DNA of 64,000 nt from Gammaproteobacteria bacterium. GTDB lineage: Bacteria > Pseudomonadota > Gammaproteobacteria > Pseudomonadales > Azotimanducaceae. Each line of letters opens with the position of its first letter. The stretch's first letter is position 1. Below, piece by piece: positions 1-10,875 of the stretch. The stretch lies in assembly GCA_026705345.1 (NCBI GenBank), contig JAPPAV010000026.1:1-64000 (forward strand). Reading direction: 5' to 3'. The notes under the pieces were generated by a model, which made no database searches, was not told where the DNA came from, and saw only the letters and a program-made list of their open reading frames with translations. A program made the translations under genes and the position numbers.

Positions 1-112
1 CCCGGGTGTGGGGATGGCTCATCGCCGCCGCCCAGGCCTGGGCGTCCTTGGCGCTGTCGGCCCGGAAGAACTCGTAGTACGGGTCTTCGGGGGCTTGGAA
101 AACCTTCGACAT
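1..112 (-). CDS. Partial CDS, N-terminus only, cut by window start; hypothetical protein
   Basis: Reverse strand reads ATG from 112: MSKVFQAPEDPYYEFFRADSAKDAQAWAAAMSHPHTR..., open to the window edge; co-directional with the next gene. Confidence 0.55.
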   Translation of the reverse strand, partial: MSKVFQAPEDPYYEFFRADSAKDAQAWAAAMSHPHTR

Positions 113-123
113 GCTCGACTCCT

Positions 124-1272
124 TTAGGACCATTCCACGTCTTGACGGGCCGGATTGCCGCCTTGCCGGTGCCGCCACGGTCGGGCGTTGTCGTCCCAGG
201 GATGGGCGGCCAGCCACTCCTCGCTCATCGCGACACCGAGACCGGGACCGGGGGGCAGCGAGAAATAGCCATCCTTCTGCACCGGGAAGTCGCCGACGGT
301 GGCGTCCTGGTACCAGGCGTGGATTCCCCCTTCCTGGATCAGGAAGTTCGGCGTGCACGCGTCGAGATGAAGCGACGCGATGGTGGCGAACGGCCCGTAG
401 CAGTTGTGGGGTTGGATACCGACATAGTGCGCCTCGGCCATCGCGGCGATCTTCTTGAGCTCCAAGATGCCCCCGGCTTGTACAATATCCGGCTGGATGA
501 GATCCACCGCGTGCAGCGGGAACAGTTCAGCGAAATCGAACTTGGTCAACAGCCGTTCGCCGGTGGCGATGGGAATGTTCACGTGGTCGGAGACCTTCTT
601 CAACGCGTCGAGGTTCTGGGGCGGCACCGGTTCTTCGTAGAAGAACGGCCGGAACTCCTCCAAGCGGTTGCCGACCCGGATCGCGTCCGAGGGGGACAGC
701 CGGCCATGCACCTCCACGAGGAGTTCGACGCCGTTGCCCACTGCTTCGCGCACGGCCTTCATCTTCTCGACGGCGAGATCCTCCGAGTCCCGGTCGATGA
801 AGATCCCGCGATGCTCGAACGGATCACCCTTCAGCGCCGTAAGGCCCTGCCCCACGTGGTTCATGGCGTTCTCGACCGAGAGTTCCGGCGTCGGGCCGTC
901 CCAACGCCCGTAGGTCCAAATCCGATCGCGCACGCGGCCGCCCAGCAGTTCGTACACCGGTGCTCCCAACGCTTGGCCCTTGATGTCCCAGAGCGCGATC
1001 TCGATACCGCTGATGGCGCACATCTGGATCACGCCGCCGCGAACGTGGAAGTGGTGGTAGAGGGTTTGCCAGTGGCGCTCGATCTCCATTGGATCGCACC
1101 CGGTGATCACCTTGCCGAACTCCTCGATCATCGTCGCGGCAGCCAGCGGACCGCAGGTGGCTTCACCCCAACCCGTGAGGCCTTCGTCGGTCTCGATCTT
1201 CACAAAGACGAAATTGCGGGGCACCTTGGTCGGACTCGCAGCGGGAAAGGCTCTCACCGAGGTGATCTTCAC
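124..1272 (-). CDS. Mandelate racemase/muconate lactonizing enzyme family (galactonate dehydratase-like, enolase superfamily)
   Basis: 382 aa; MKITSVRAF..VKIETDEGLTGWGEAT N-domain, ALWDIKGQALGAPVYELLGG, EEPVPPQN, PIATGERL, DIVQAGGI. Confidence 0.9.
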   Translation of the reverse strand: MKITSVRAFPAASPTKVPRNFVFVKIETDEGLTGWGEATCGPLAAATMIEEFGKVITGCDPMEIERHWQTLYHHFHVRGGVIQMCAISGIEIALWDIKGQALGAPVYELLGGRVRDRIWTYGRWDGPTPELSVENAMNHVGQGLTALKGDPFEHRGIFIDRDSEDLAVEKMKAVREAVGNGVELLVEVHGRLSPSDAIRVGNRLEEFRPFFYEEPVPPQNLDALKKVSDHVNIPIATGERLLTKFDFAELFPLHAVDLIQPDIVQAGGILELKKIAAMAEAHYVGIQPHNCYGPFATIASLHLDACTPNFLIQEGGIHAWYQDATVGDFPVQKDGYFSLPPGPGLGVAMSEEWLAAHPWDDNARPWRHRQGGNPARQDVEWS

Positions 1273-1373
1273 GGACTAGCTCCTGGCGGGGTTTGGTCAA
1301 AACCGATCATTAGACCACCAATCGTGACCTGGTGGTGGCAAAGGGGCACACGAAATCGTTGGTGGACGTGACC

Positions 1374-1416
1374 GTGGGGGGCGAGGCTAACGCGCCCAGA
1401 GGGCGCGCCCTCGCCC
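1374..1416 (+). repeat. REP-like hairpin, nested type (stem GGGCGAGG/CCTCGCCC)
   Basis: GTGGGGGGCGAGGCTAACGCGCCCAGAGGGCGCGCCCTCGCCC. Confidence 0.75.
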
Positions 1417-1445
1417 GTGTCCTCGCAACCAACGCTCCGCGTCGC

Positions 1446-1508
1446 GGGCGACCACAAGCCGAGCGGGCGGCGGGCAGCGCTTTGCGACGCGTTAGGGTCG
1501 CCTCTACG
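1446..1508 (-). repeat. REP-like hairpin, long-loop variant, overlaps stop of histidine phosphatase gene
   Basis: Reverse strand CGTAGAGGCGACCCTAACGCG...CTTGTGGTCGCCC. Confidence 0.7.
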
Positions 1509-2238
1509 TGACGAGGTCCACCGGAAGATGGTCGATGCGATTCAGGTATCGCAGCATCACCGATTCGCCATCGAAGTCCAGCCGGCTAATGCCGGTGTTG
1601 TGGTTGCTGAAACGGATGTCAGGAACGTACCGGCCCAGCAACAGGTGCTGGATGAGCAGGCTGATGAACGTTCCGTGGCTGACGATCGCGACCCGCGATT
1701 CCTGGCCGGCGATGTCTCGGCGGACGTCCTGCGCCACGCGTGCGGCACGGCGCACAAGGTCGTCGCGGGATTCGAAGGGACGATTCCACCACCCGGCCTC
1801 CGTGACCGCATCCGGCAGCTCGAAACCCGGGAACTGCGTCGCTATCCGCTCTCGGGTCAGGCCGGCATGGCCGATGGCACCGCGACCATCGCCCTGGTCC
1901 AGCCAGATCCCGCCCTCTTCGTGGACGTCGAGCCAGATCTCGGGGGTGAGACCCAACGCTTCTGCAATGGGCTGCGTCGTCTGCAACGCCCGCAGCATCG
2001 CGCTCGTATAGAGCTTGTGGATTCCGTGATCGTCTCCGACGGGCGTCGCGTCGCGCACATCGGTCTTGTCTGCTTCAGTCGCGAGATACCCGGCCACGCA
2101 CTTCGCCTGGGCGTAGCCGGCTCGCGTCAGGCTCGGATCGGAAGTACGGGGCGCCTCCTCGGTCGCGTTCGCCTTGGACTCGGCTGCAAAGGCGTTGTTC
2201 TGCGATTGGCCATGGCGGATCAAGTACAGTTCGGCCAC
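1504..2238 (-). CDS. Histidine phosphatase family protein (phosphoglycerate mutase-like)
   Basis: 244 aa; N-terminal LIRHGQSQNN (RHG motif), C-terminal VAIVSHGTF. Confidence 0.88.
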   Translation of the reverse strand: MAELYLIRHGQSQNNAFAAESKANATEEAPRTSDPSLTRAGYAQAKCVAGYLATEADKTDVRDATPVGDDHGIHKLYTSAMLRALQTTQPIAEALGLTPEIWLDVHEEGGIWLDQGDGRGAIGHAGLTRERIATQFPGFELPDAVTEAGWWNRPFESRDDLVRRAARVAQDVRRDIAGQESRVAIVSHGTFISLLIQHLLLGRYVPDIRFSNHNTGISRLDFDGESVMLRYLNRIDHLPVDLVT

Positions 2239-2244
2239 GTCGGC

Positions 2245-2985
2245 TCACGTGCTCAACGAGTCGTGGAACTCGAAGAACGTACTCAACGCCAGTTCAGGAT
2301 GTTCCAGCATGCCGTTGTGTCCCACGTCTTCGAGTACGACGAGCTGGGCATTCCGGGCGTTGGCGGCGATAACGCGGCTGGACACCAGGTTGGGATCGTG
2401 GCTGCCGGTGCCGATGAGTACGGGCATGGCGAGTTTGCCCACGACCTTCGAAAGATCGAACTTCCGCCCGGCCTGCATCGCCTTCCCCACCTCGTCCGGA
2501 TTCCGATGCTCGGTGATGCCCGCAGGGACGGGGCTCGGCTCGATGCCCGCTTCCCGGCGCAGTTCCGCCGCCCGCTTGGTCCCGGTGCGCTGCGCCGCCA
2601 CATCGGCCGCATCTGTGTTGGCGGCATAGAGGGCTGCGGAGATCACCCGGTCTGGGTGGAAGGCGCAGAAGACCATCGCCGGCCTCGAACCCCACGACTG
2701 CGACCAGACGTGGCAGCGTTCGATTTCCAAATGGTCGAGCACGTCGCAGGCATCCTGGGCGTACCGCTCGAACGTGTATTGCGTCTCGGGGTCCGCTGCC
2801 GGCGAACTCTCGCCAAAGCCGCGGATGTCGATTCGCACCACGCGGAATCGCTCCGCCAATCTAGGAACCAGGTTGTCCCAGGTGCGGACGGTGCACGTGC
2901 CGGGCGGCCACAGGAGGAGCGCCGGATTGTCCTCGTCGCCGTCGACCTCCACGTGCAGCGTTGCGCCTTCGACTTCCACCTTCAT
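2245..2985 (-). CDS. Alpha/beta hydrolase
   Basis: 246 aa; LLLWPPGTCTVRTWDNLVPRLAERFRVVRIDIRGFGES, VWSQSWGS nucleophile-elbow region, DVGHNGMLEHPE. Confidence 0.85.
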   Translation of the reverse strand: MKVEVEGATLHVEVDGDEDNPALLLWPPGTCTVRTWDNLVPRLAERFRVVRIDIRGFGESSPAADPETQYTFERYAQDACDVLDHLEIERCHVWSQSWGSRPAMVFCAFHPDRVISAALYAANTDAADVAAQRTGTKRAAELRREAGIEPSPVPAGITEHRNPDEVGKAMQAGRKFDLSKVVGKLAMPVLIGTGSHDPNLVSSRVIAANARNAQLVVLEDVGHNGMLEHPELALSTFFEFHDSLST

Positions 2986-3120
2986 TACACCACTCCCATG
3001 GTCATTTCCCTCTCGGCGGACGATGCCGATTCGGTTCGTATGGCGGCCACTTCGATCCCCTCGGCGCGCAATCGAGCGAATCTAGCACCAATGTGCGTAG
3101 AAAATCAGTCCGCCTGAGCG

Positions 3121-4572
3121 TCAGAACACCAGTTGAACGGTTTCGCCGTGGGTTTCCCCAAGGGTGGACCGGTACGCAGGCAATATCGGCTCCGGCGCGT
3201 TCTCGCCGTTCCACCTCTCCCATGCCTTGGTCAGCCGTTCGACCAACTCGGGCCGACCCGCCGCGTAGTTGATCGACTCCGAGGGATCGTTGGCCAAGTC
3301 GTACAGCAACGTGACCTGGCCGTGGGGCGAGTCGTTCGGCCATCCGCCGTCGGGCGGTATCAGCCGACCGGAACGGTCGAGATCCTGCCTCGCGAAACCC
3401 GTGCGATTGTAGCGAATGAGTTTCCAGCGCTGGTCCCGTACCGCCCAGTTGGGACCGGATCGCCAGTAGAGATAGTCGTGCGGTGCGCCAAGGTCCGTGC
3501 CATCGAGGTAGGGTTTGAGGTCGACGCTGTCGTCGCTCGCCTCGCCTCGGCCAGCCGCGGCGAGGAAGGTGTCCATGAGATCGAGACTCACCGCCATGTG
3601 TCGGAATACGCCGCCCTCGGGCAAGGCGTTGGGCCAACTGACGATGAACGGCACGCGTATGCCGCCTTCGTGAAAGTGACGCTTGAAACCCCTGAGCGGC
3701 GCGTTCGAACAGGCGTTCGCCACGTAACCGGCACAGCCGTTGTCGCTCAAGAAAACGATCAGGGAATCGTCCCGGAGTCCTTCGCGCTCCAACGCGGCGA
3801 CGACCGCGCCAACGCTGTCGTCCAGTGACGCGACCATGGCCGCGTAGACCCGCGCCGCGTCGTCGTCGAGGTGCCGGTACCGGTCCAGGTACTTGGCCGT
3901 GGCCTGCAACGGCGTGTGCGGCGTCTTGTGGCTGAGGAACAGGAAGAACGGGCTCCGGGCATGGCGTTCGATGAAATCGACTGCTTCGTCCGTGAAGCGG
4001 TCGGTGAGATATTCCTGGACAACCACTTCCTCCTCGAGGCCGCGGATGATCTTGTTCGGACGGCCGATGCGTGGAGAGCCCCACGACTCGACGCCGGGTA
4101 CATCGGCGTCGATGTAGATCGACCCGCCCTCGACCATGCCGAAGAACTCGTCGAAGCCCCGGTTGACCGGGTGGTGTTCAGGTTCGGATCCGAGGTGCCA
4201 CTTGCCGATGAGACCCGTGCGATAGCCAGCCGCCCGCATGACATCGGCGAGGGTTTGTTCCTCGGTGGACATTCCCGCGGCGCGGTCGCGGCCCGCCGGG
4301 TTGAACTCCCAGCCGTGTCGCTGCTGGTAGCGCCCGGTGATCAGTCCGGCCCGGGATGGACTGCACACCGGATGGGAGACGTAGCCCTGGGTGAGACGAA
4401 CGCCGCGCGCCGCCAAGGCATCGATATGGGGCGTGGCGATCATCGTGCCGCCGTTGGCGCCGACGTCGCCGTAGCCGAGATCGTCCGCGAGGATCACGAC
4501 CACGTTCGGTCGCGCCGCCGCCGCTGCCGCCGCGACAACCATCGCCACAGCCAATACCCCGCGCCCCGCCAT
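3121..4572 (-). CDS. Sulfatase (arylsulfatase family), probably exported
   Basis: 483 aa; signal-like N-terminus, PNVVVILADDLGYGDVG, CSPSRAGLITGRY formylglycine (C-x-P-S-R) motif, GKWHLG. Confidence 0.93.
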   Translation of the reverse strand: MAGRGVLAVAMVVAAAAAAARPNVVVILADDLGYGDVGANGGTMIATPHIDALAARGVRLTQGYVSHPVCSPSRAGLITGRYQQRHGWEFNPAGRDRAAGMSTEEQTLADVMRAAGYRTGLIGKWHLGSEPEHHPVNRGFDEFFGMVEGGSIYIDADVPGVESWGSPRIGRPNKIIRGLEEEVVVQEYLTDRFTDEAVDFIERHARSPFFLFLSHKTPHTPLQATAKYLDRYRHLDDDAARVYAAMVASLDDSVGAVVAALEREGLRDDSLIVFLSDNGCAGYVANACSNAPLRGFKRHFHEGGIRVPFIVSWPNALPEGGVFRHMAVSLDLMDTFLAAAGRGEASDDSVDLKPYLDGTDLGAPHDYLYWRSGPNWAVRDQRWKLIRYNRTGFARQDLDRSGRLIPPDGGWPNDSPHGQVTLLYDLANDPSESINYAAGRPELVERLTKAWERWNGENAPEPILPAYRSTLGETHGETVQLVF

Positions 4573-4654
4573 ACTGCCTCCCGGCCGGTACTACGACCGC
4601 AAGTGTACGCCTACCGGCGAGGTCCCGAGTTTCCGCCTGTTCCTGGGCGGCAGC

Positions 4655-5947
4655 TCAATAGCCGCCGTCGTGGTCTCGGTTGAACAAGCGTATGGCGGTT
4701 CCCGCAGAGCGCGGATCCGTCCGCACACTGGTGACCTCGCCTTTGTCGCCTGCATCGCGTTGGTAGGCCGCTCGACGACCGCTGGTCAGAGGATGCATGA
4801 CGCCGGCGCCATAGGGCCAGATGCCGGGCTCTTGCCGGATGAAGCGGCAGAGGCGTTGGGCGTGGGGGGAGAGCGTCTCCCAGACCTCGTACGGCATGGT
4901 CTTTTGCGAGCCGGCACCGCTGCGCCAGGGCGCCGAATATTCGATGCTCGGCAGCGCGCGAATCTCCCGCGAGAGATTCGGGGTCGCACCATGCCAGGTG
5001 CGAACGTCACGGAAGATGGCCGAACCCGCCGGCGCGCCCACCAACGTGGATAGCCGCATCCACTCCGGCTCTTCGTCCGGGACCGGGGGCGGTTGGGTGG
5101 CTGTCTGCGTACCGGGAATCTCCCGGATTGGACCGTTCTCCCAGGTCAGGTCCGTCATCGTGAAGTTGATGGTCACGCCGGTCGGCGTCCGGTCCATGAC
5201 TAGGCGCTGGGTCCGGAAGTCGAGATCCGCAAAGGACTTCCCCGGCTCGACGTCACCACCTTGGCGCCGGAAATAGGCTAGCCGCCCCTCGGCATCGCCC
5301 CCGGTCGGCTGTGTGTCCACGCCATCTGTATGCAGGTGCTGGTACTCGATGGCCCCCGGTAGGCTGAGATCGCCGCCCCCGCCCCAGACGAGATAGTCGT
5401 CCGTGGCGAAAATCTCCGTGAGGATCGGTGTCGTGGTGGGGAGGTCGATCATCGAGGTCCAGGCCGGGTCGTGCATCATCTGCCGGGAACCCGAGGTCGT
5501 GCCGTAGCAGTAGCGGTGGGGCAGTCGCCCGGTCTCGGCCATGTACTTGCGACCGTCCCGACCCGGATGGGAGAGAATTTCCCTGAGCCTGCGCGCGCAG
5601 CCTTCGCGGAACAGGGCGAGATGCTCGTCGTCGAGGGCATCCCTTACCACGACGAAACCGTCGCGCCGGTAGATCCGGGCAGCCCGTTCGACCTCGTCAG
5701 GGGTGCAGATCTCGAGTCCCCGGATGCCGTTGTTCACACGGAGGTGATCGCGCAGCGCTTGGACGTCCGGATCGTTCGGATCCCGTTGGGCGGGCGTGCG
5801 CGGATCGGATTCGCCGAAGCCCCGCTCCCGCAAGGGTGTTCCGTGGTCGTCAACCACTTCGTTCGGAAGCGTTGCCGGATCCCAGCCGATGGGCGTCGGA
5901 CCGTGTACCCGGTAGTTGGCGAGATCGCTGTCCATCGACGTTCCCAC
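4655..5947 (-). CDS. Phytanoyl-CoA dioxygenase (PhyH) family protein
   Basis: 430 aa; RDGFVVVRDALDDEHL, HLHTDGVD metal-binding HxD, distal RTWHGATPNLS. Confidence 0.82.
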   Translation of the reverse strand: MGTSMDSDLANYRVHGPTPIGWDPATLPNEVVDDHGTPLRERGFGESDPRTPAQRDPNDPDVQALRDHLRVNNGIRGLEICTPDEVERAARIYRRDGFVVVRDALDDEHLALFREGCARRLREILSHPGRDGRKYMAETGRLPHRYCYGTTSGSRQMMHDPAWTSMIDLPTTTPILTEIFATDDYLVWGGGGDLSLPGAIEYQHLHTDGVDTQPTGGDAEGRLAYFRRQGGDVEPGKSFADLDFRTQRLVMDRTPTGVTINFTMTDLTWENGPIREIPGTQTATQPPPVPDEEPEWMRLSTLVGAPAGSAIFRDVRTWHGATPNLSREIRALPSIEYSAPWRSGAGSQKTMPYEVWETLSPHAQRLCRFIRQEPGIWPYGAGVMHPLTSGRRAAYQRDAGDKGEVTSVRTDPRSAGTAIRLFNRDHDGGY

Positions 5948-5998
5948 TCGCGTTCCTGACCTAGGATTGTACGGGCCTTCGTGTCCGCTTGGTTGGCC

Positions 5999-7180
5999 CT
6001 AGCCCGTGAACGCCTGAATGCCCGTCTGGGCTCTGCCTAGGATCAAGGCATGGATGTCGTGCGTGCCCTCGTAGGTATTCACGGTCTCCAGGTTCATGAC
6101 GTGGCGGATGACGTGGTATTCGTCCGAAATGCCGTTGCCGCCGTGCATGTCCCGGGCCATCCGGGCGATGTCCAGCGCCTTGCCGCAGTTGTTCCGCTTC
6201 AGGAGCGAGATGCTCTCCACCGGGAGGCGCTCCTCGTCCATCAGGCGACCCATGCGCAGGCAGCCCTGCAATCCCAGCGCGATCTCGGTCTGCATGTCGG
6301 CGAGCTTTTTCTGGATCAACTGGTTGGCGGCCAACGGGCGACCGAACTGGGAACGGTCCATAGTGTAATGGCGCGCCGCATGCCAGCAGAACTCGGCGGC
6401 TCCCATCGCTCCCCAGGCAATGCCGTAGCGGGCGCGGTTGAGGCAGCCGAAAGGGCCACTCAAGCCGCTCGCATTCGGCAGAAGATTGGTTTCCGGCACG
6501 GCGACGTCGTCCAGGGCGATCTGGCCCGTCGCCGACGAGCGCAGGCTCATCTTGCCCTCGATGGTTGGCGTGGCGAACCCGGGTGTGCCCCTTTCTACGA
6601 GAAAGCCGCGAATACGGCCGTCGAGTTTCGCCCAGATGATCGCGACATCGGCAATGGGCGCGTTGGTGATCCAGTTCTTGGCACCGTTCAGGACGTACCC
6701 GTCGGCCGTCCGCTCGGCGCGGGTGGCCATGCCGCCGGGATCCGAACCGTGGTCGGGTTCCGTGAGTCCGAAGCATCCCACCCATTCGCCGCTGGCGAGC
6801 TTCGGCAGGCATCTGGCACGTTGCTCCTCGGTACCGTAGGCGTGGATCGGGTGCATGACCAGGGACGACTGCACGCTCATCGCCGAACGGTACCCGGAGT
6901 CCACCCGTTCGACTTCGCGGGCCATCAGCCCGTACGACACGTAGTTCACGCCGGCGCAACCGTACTTCGGCGGCAGCGTGGCACCGAGAAGGCCCAGTTC
7001 GCCCATTTCGTTCATGATCTCCCGGTGGAAGCGCTCGTGGCGGTTCGCCTCCAGTACCCGGGTCATGAGTTTCTCCTGGGCGTACGCCCGGGTCGTGTCG
7101 CGAATCAGCCGCTCGTCTTCGCCGAGTTGCTCGTCAAGTAGCAACGGGTCGCTCCAGCTGGAAACGGCGTCATTGGGCAT
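5999..7180 (-). CDS. gcdH: Acyl-CoA dehydrogenase, glutaryl-CoA dehydrogenase-like
   Basis: 393 aa; [39 protein letters not shown]-terminal [22 protein letters not shown] typical of GcdH. Confidence 0.9.
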   Translation of the reverse strand: MPNDAVSSWSDPLLLDEQLGEDERLIRDTTRAYAQEKLMTRVLEANRHERFHREIMNEMGELGLLGATLPPKYGCAGVNYVSYGLMAREVERVDSGYRSAMSVQSSLVMHPIHAYGTEEQRARCLPKLASGEWVGCFGLTEPDHGSDPGGMATRAERTADGYVLNGAKNWITNAPIADVAIIWAKLDGRIRGFLVERGTPGFATPTIEGKMSLRSSATGQIALDDVAVPETNLLPNASGLSGPFGCLNRARYGIAWGAMGAAEFCWHAARHYTMDRSQFGRPLAANQLIQKKLADMQTEIALGLQGCLRMGRLMDEERLPVESISLLKRNNCGKALDIARMARDMHGGNGISDEYHVIRHVMNLETVNTYEGTHDIHALILGRAQTGIQAFTG

Positions 7181-7192
7181 GTTCTTCTCCGG

Positions 7193-8062
7193 CTACGAAT
7201 GGGCGGTCGAGCGGACCGCGTCGCGTGCTCTTCGCATCTCGTCGCGCAGTTGGACCGCGGCGTTCCTCGCCGCCTTGGCGAAACCGTCGCCATCGCCGGC
7301 ATAGATGACGCTCCGGGACGCGTTCACGACGAGGCCTGCGCCCTCCTCGTCCAGACCCTGGGCGAACACGGCGTCCACGTCGCCGCCCTGGGCACCAACG
7401 CCCGGCACGAGGAACGGCAGCCGCGGTGCACGAATCCTGACCCTGCCGAGTTGCCCGGGATGGGTCGCGCCAACCACCAGCATCAGGTTTCCCCGGTCCT
7501 TGACGACAGCCAAATCCGCGACGCGCAGGTAGGCGGGACCGGCCTCTGGATAGTCTTGCAGCCAACCACTGTCGGGATTGGACGTGAGGCAGAGGACCAC
7601 CGTGCCGCGGTCGGGATACGCAGCAAAGGGCGCGATGCTGTCCCAGCCGAGATAGGGATTCACCGTCGCCGCATCAGCGTCGTAGCGCTCGAACAGTTCG
7701 CGGGCGTACTGCTCGGCGGTGTCGCCGATGTCGTTTCGCTTGGCGTCGAGAATCACCGGAATCCCCGGATGTTCGCGGTGGATGTGGGCGACCAACGCCT
7801 CCAGGTCGGTCTCCGCCCTTTCGGCGGCGAAGTAGGCGATCTGGGGCTTGAAGGCACAGACAAGATCCGCCGTCGCGTCGACGATCTCGCGGCAGAACTC
7901 GAACACGGGTCTGTCGGTCTGCTTGGCAGGCATGCGGTCGCGCCGCGGGTCGAGTCCCACGCACAGCGCGGAGTCGGAATTCCGCCAGGATTGGCGAAGG
8001 CGGTCGTGGAAGGTCTGAGACACGAGCGCATTGTAAGCCCGTTGCGCCGGCGAGCTGACCAT
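7193..8062 (-). CDS. pyrF: Orotidine-5'-phosphate decarboxylase, type 2 subfamily
   Basis: 289 aa; CVGLDPRRDRMP, FKPQIAYFAA, ILDAKRNDIGDTAEQYA (DAKRxDIGxT), LVPGVGAQGGD. True start may be internal (MVSSPAQRAYNALVSQ leader). Confidence 0.9.
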   Translation of the reverse strand: MVSSPAQRAYNALVSQTFHDRLRQSWRNSDSALCVGLDPRRDRMPAKQTDRPVFEFCREIVDATADLVCAFKPQIAYFAAERAETDLEALVAHIHREHPGIPVILDAKRNDIGDTAEQYARELFERYDADAATVNPYLGWDSIAPFAAYPDRGTVVLCLTSNPDSGWLQDYPEAGPAYLRVADLAVVKDRGNLMLVVGATHPGQLGRVRIRAPRLPFLVPGVGAQGGDVDAVFAQGLDEEGAGLVVNASRSVIYAGDGDGFAKAARNAAVQLRDEMRRARDAVRSTAHS

Positions 8063-8101
8063 CGTTTAGACTGGCTCGTTTCGATGATTGCCGGAGTACC
8101 C

Positions 8102-9061
<960 letters not shown>

Positions 9062-9075
9062 TCCAAGGAGACCGC

Positions 9076-10119
9076 ATGAGTTCGGACAACCACCCGCCTT
9101 CCACACCGCTTGACGTCCGGCGCGGTGTCACCGACCCAGAAGCCGTCGCCCATCCGTTGCGTTGGGGCATTCTCGGCGCGGGTTCCATATCCGCGCAGTG
9201 GGTCGAGAGCCTGCGTGCCTGCAAGGGCGCATCCGTGACCGCCGTCGCGGCTCGGGAACTGTCGCGCGCCCAAGCCTTCGCCGACGCCCTGGGCATACCC
9301 AAGGCCTACGACAGCTACGCCGCCATGGCGGCGGCGGACGACGTGGACATCGTCTACGTCGGCACCATCACCCGCCTGCACAAGGAACACAGCCTGATCG
9401 CCATCGAGGCCGGCAAGCACGTACTCTGCGAAAAGCCGCTCGCCGAGAACGTCGACGACGCCCGGGAGATGTACGCCGCCGCCGAGGCCAAGGGCGTCAT
9501 GCTCCAGGACGCCATGTGGACCCGGTTCTTTCCCGCCGTGGAACACGCGCGATTCGCCATTGAGACCGGCCTGATCGGCGACGTCTCCCTCGTGCAGTCC
9601 GACTTCTTCGATCCGATCTACACCATCCAGGCCGCACCGCTGGCGTTCGGCGCCGACGCGGAAGTCACCAACGTCACAGCGGCCGGGCTCCGGCGCGGCG
9701 GCGCCGCCATCGTCGAGTACGGCGACCGCGGCTGCGCCGTGCTCACGTTCCCGCCGTTCAACTGCGAACTCGGCGAAGTGACCGAGATCGCCGGCACGAA
9801 GGGCCGGATCATGCTCGGCCAGCCCGGACACTGCCCCACGAGCTTGACGATCCGCATCCCGCCCCAGGGCGGCGTCCCGTCGCGCTACCGGACCCGCAAC
9901 GCGGCATCGCCGGAAGAACGGTTCGACTATCCGCTACCGGGCAACGTCGCCATGGCGCGGGCGTTCCCGAACCAGCACGGATTCCTGTACCAAGCGGAAG
10001 CGGTGCACCGGTGTTTGGCGGCGAACCTCAGGGAATGCCCGCAATACGGCAAGGCGGAGTCTCTGCACGCGATGGACCTTCTTACGCGTATCCAACTCGC
10101 GCGGAGCACGGCACCTTGA
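9076..10119 (+). CDS. Gfo/Idh/MocA family oxidoreductase
   Basis: MSSDNHPP...LRWGILGAGSISAQWVESL, VYVGTITRLHKEHSLIAIEAGKHVLCEKPLAENVDDA. Confidence 0.92.
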   Translation: MSSDNHPPSTPLDVRRGVTDPEAVAHPLRWGILGAGSISAQWVESLRACKGASVTAVAARELSRAQAFADALGIPKAYDSYAAMAAADDVDIVYVGTITRLHKEHSLIAIEAGKHVLCEKPLAENVDDAREMYAAAEAKGVMLQDAMWTRFFPAVEHARFAIETGLIGDVSLVQSDFFDPIYTIQAAPLAFGADAEVTNVTAAGLRRGGAAIVEYGDRGCAVLTFPPFNCELGEVTEIAGTKGRIMLGQPGHCPTSLTIRIPPQGGVPSRYRTRNAASPEERFDYPLPGNVAMARAFPNQHGFLYQAEAVHRCLAANLRECPQYGKAESLHAMDLLTRIQLARSTAP

Positions 10120-10242
10120 CCGAAAGCCGGTTTCGTGTCGTTCACTTTCAGCCAGATCGCACAACGGCCCGGGGCGATGTCGCACGGCATCCGTCGCGGG
10201 ATGGGCGCACCATCCACCTGCTACAATCCACGAAGCGGAACA

Positions 10243-10742
10243 ATGATGATCCCCGCCGTGATCGACACGTTGAAGTTCGCCGACCGCCTGAAGAATGCGG
10301 GTTTCCCGCCGCCCCAAGCCGAAGGTCTGGCCCGCGTCCTGGGCGATGAACTCGGCGAGCGCATGGTCACCAAGCGAGACCTCGATGATGCCGTCCAGAC
10401 ATAAACGCGACCATCGGGGTCCTGGATGCCAAGTTCGAGTCCAAGTTCGAGGCCATGGACCAGAAATTCGAGGCCATGGACCAGAAATTCGAGGCCAAGT
10501 TCCTGGCCTTGGAACCGCGGTTCGACGCCATCGACGCAAAGCTGGAGTCGCAGAACCGGGAGTCCTCGACCCGATTCAACGTTCTGTTCGGGGCCATGGC
10601 CTTGGGGTTCACGTTGGTGATCGGGCTCATCGGCTACAGTCTCTTTTCTCCACGCCCCGCCGGATCCGCTTCTCCCGCAGTTGAGCACCGTGTCGCCGAC
10701 GCGACGCCTTGGCCCTCGCGCGGGCTACGGGAACATTCCTAG
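10243..10742 (+). pseudogene. Possible frameshifted small coiled-coil/TM protein (DUF1640/CCDC90-like)
   Basis: Frame A: MMIPAVIDTLKFADRLKNAGFPPPQAEGLARVLGDELGERMVTKRDLDDAVQT*; frame B continues NATIGVLDAKFESKFEAMDQKFEAMDQKFEAKF...FGAMALGFTLVIGLIGYSLF. The two halves together look like one family member. Confidence 0.5.
10450..10497 (+). repeat. 21-bp direct repeat (ATGGACCAGAAATTCGAGGCC x2) within coiled-coil region
   Basis: Directly readable: gaggccatggaccagaaattcgaggccatggaccagaaattcgaggcc. Confidence 0.9.
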
Positions 10743-10875
10743 CCCGGCACGCGAGCCGAGGCGCAGGTCTCGGAAACCCCGCTGGGCGCCGGATCGTCCC
10801 GTCACGTTGACCATCGCCGATGCGTGGGTACGCCGAACGTACCCGGTACCCGCCGCGACCGTCGTTTGCGGAACG

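Noticed and set aside
1417-3117. 566-aa + strand ORF
   Set aside because: Entirely antisense to the histidine phosphatase and alpha/beta hydrolase genes, which have clear motifs.
7199-8101. N-terminal extension of the SMP-30 ORF
   Set aside because: Antisense to pyrF; the family homology begins at the ATG near 8102.
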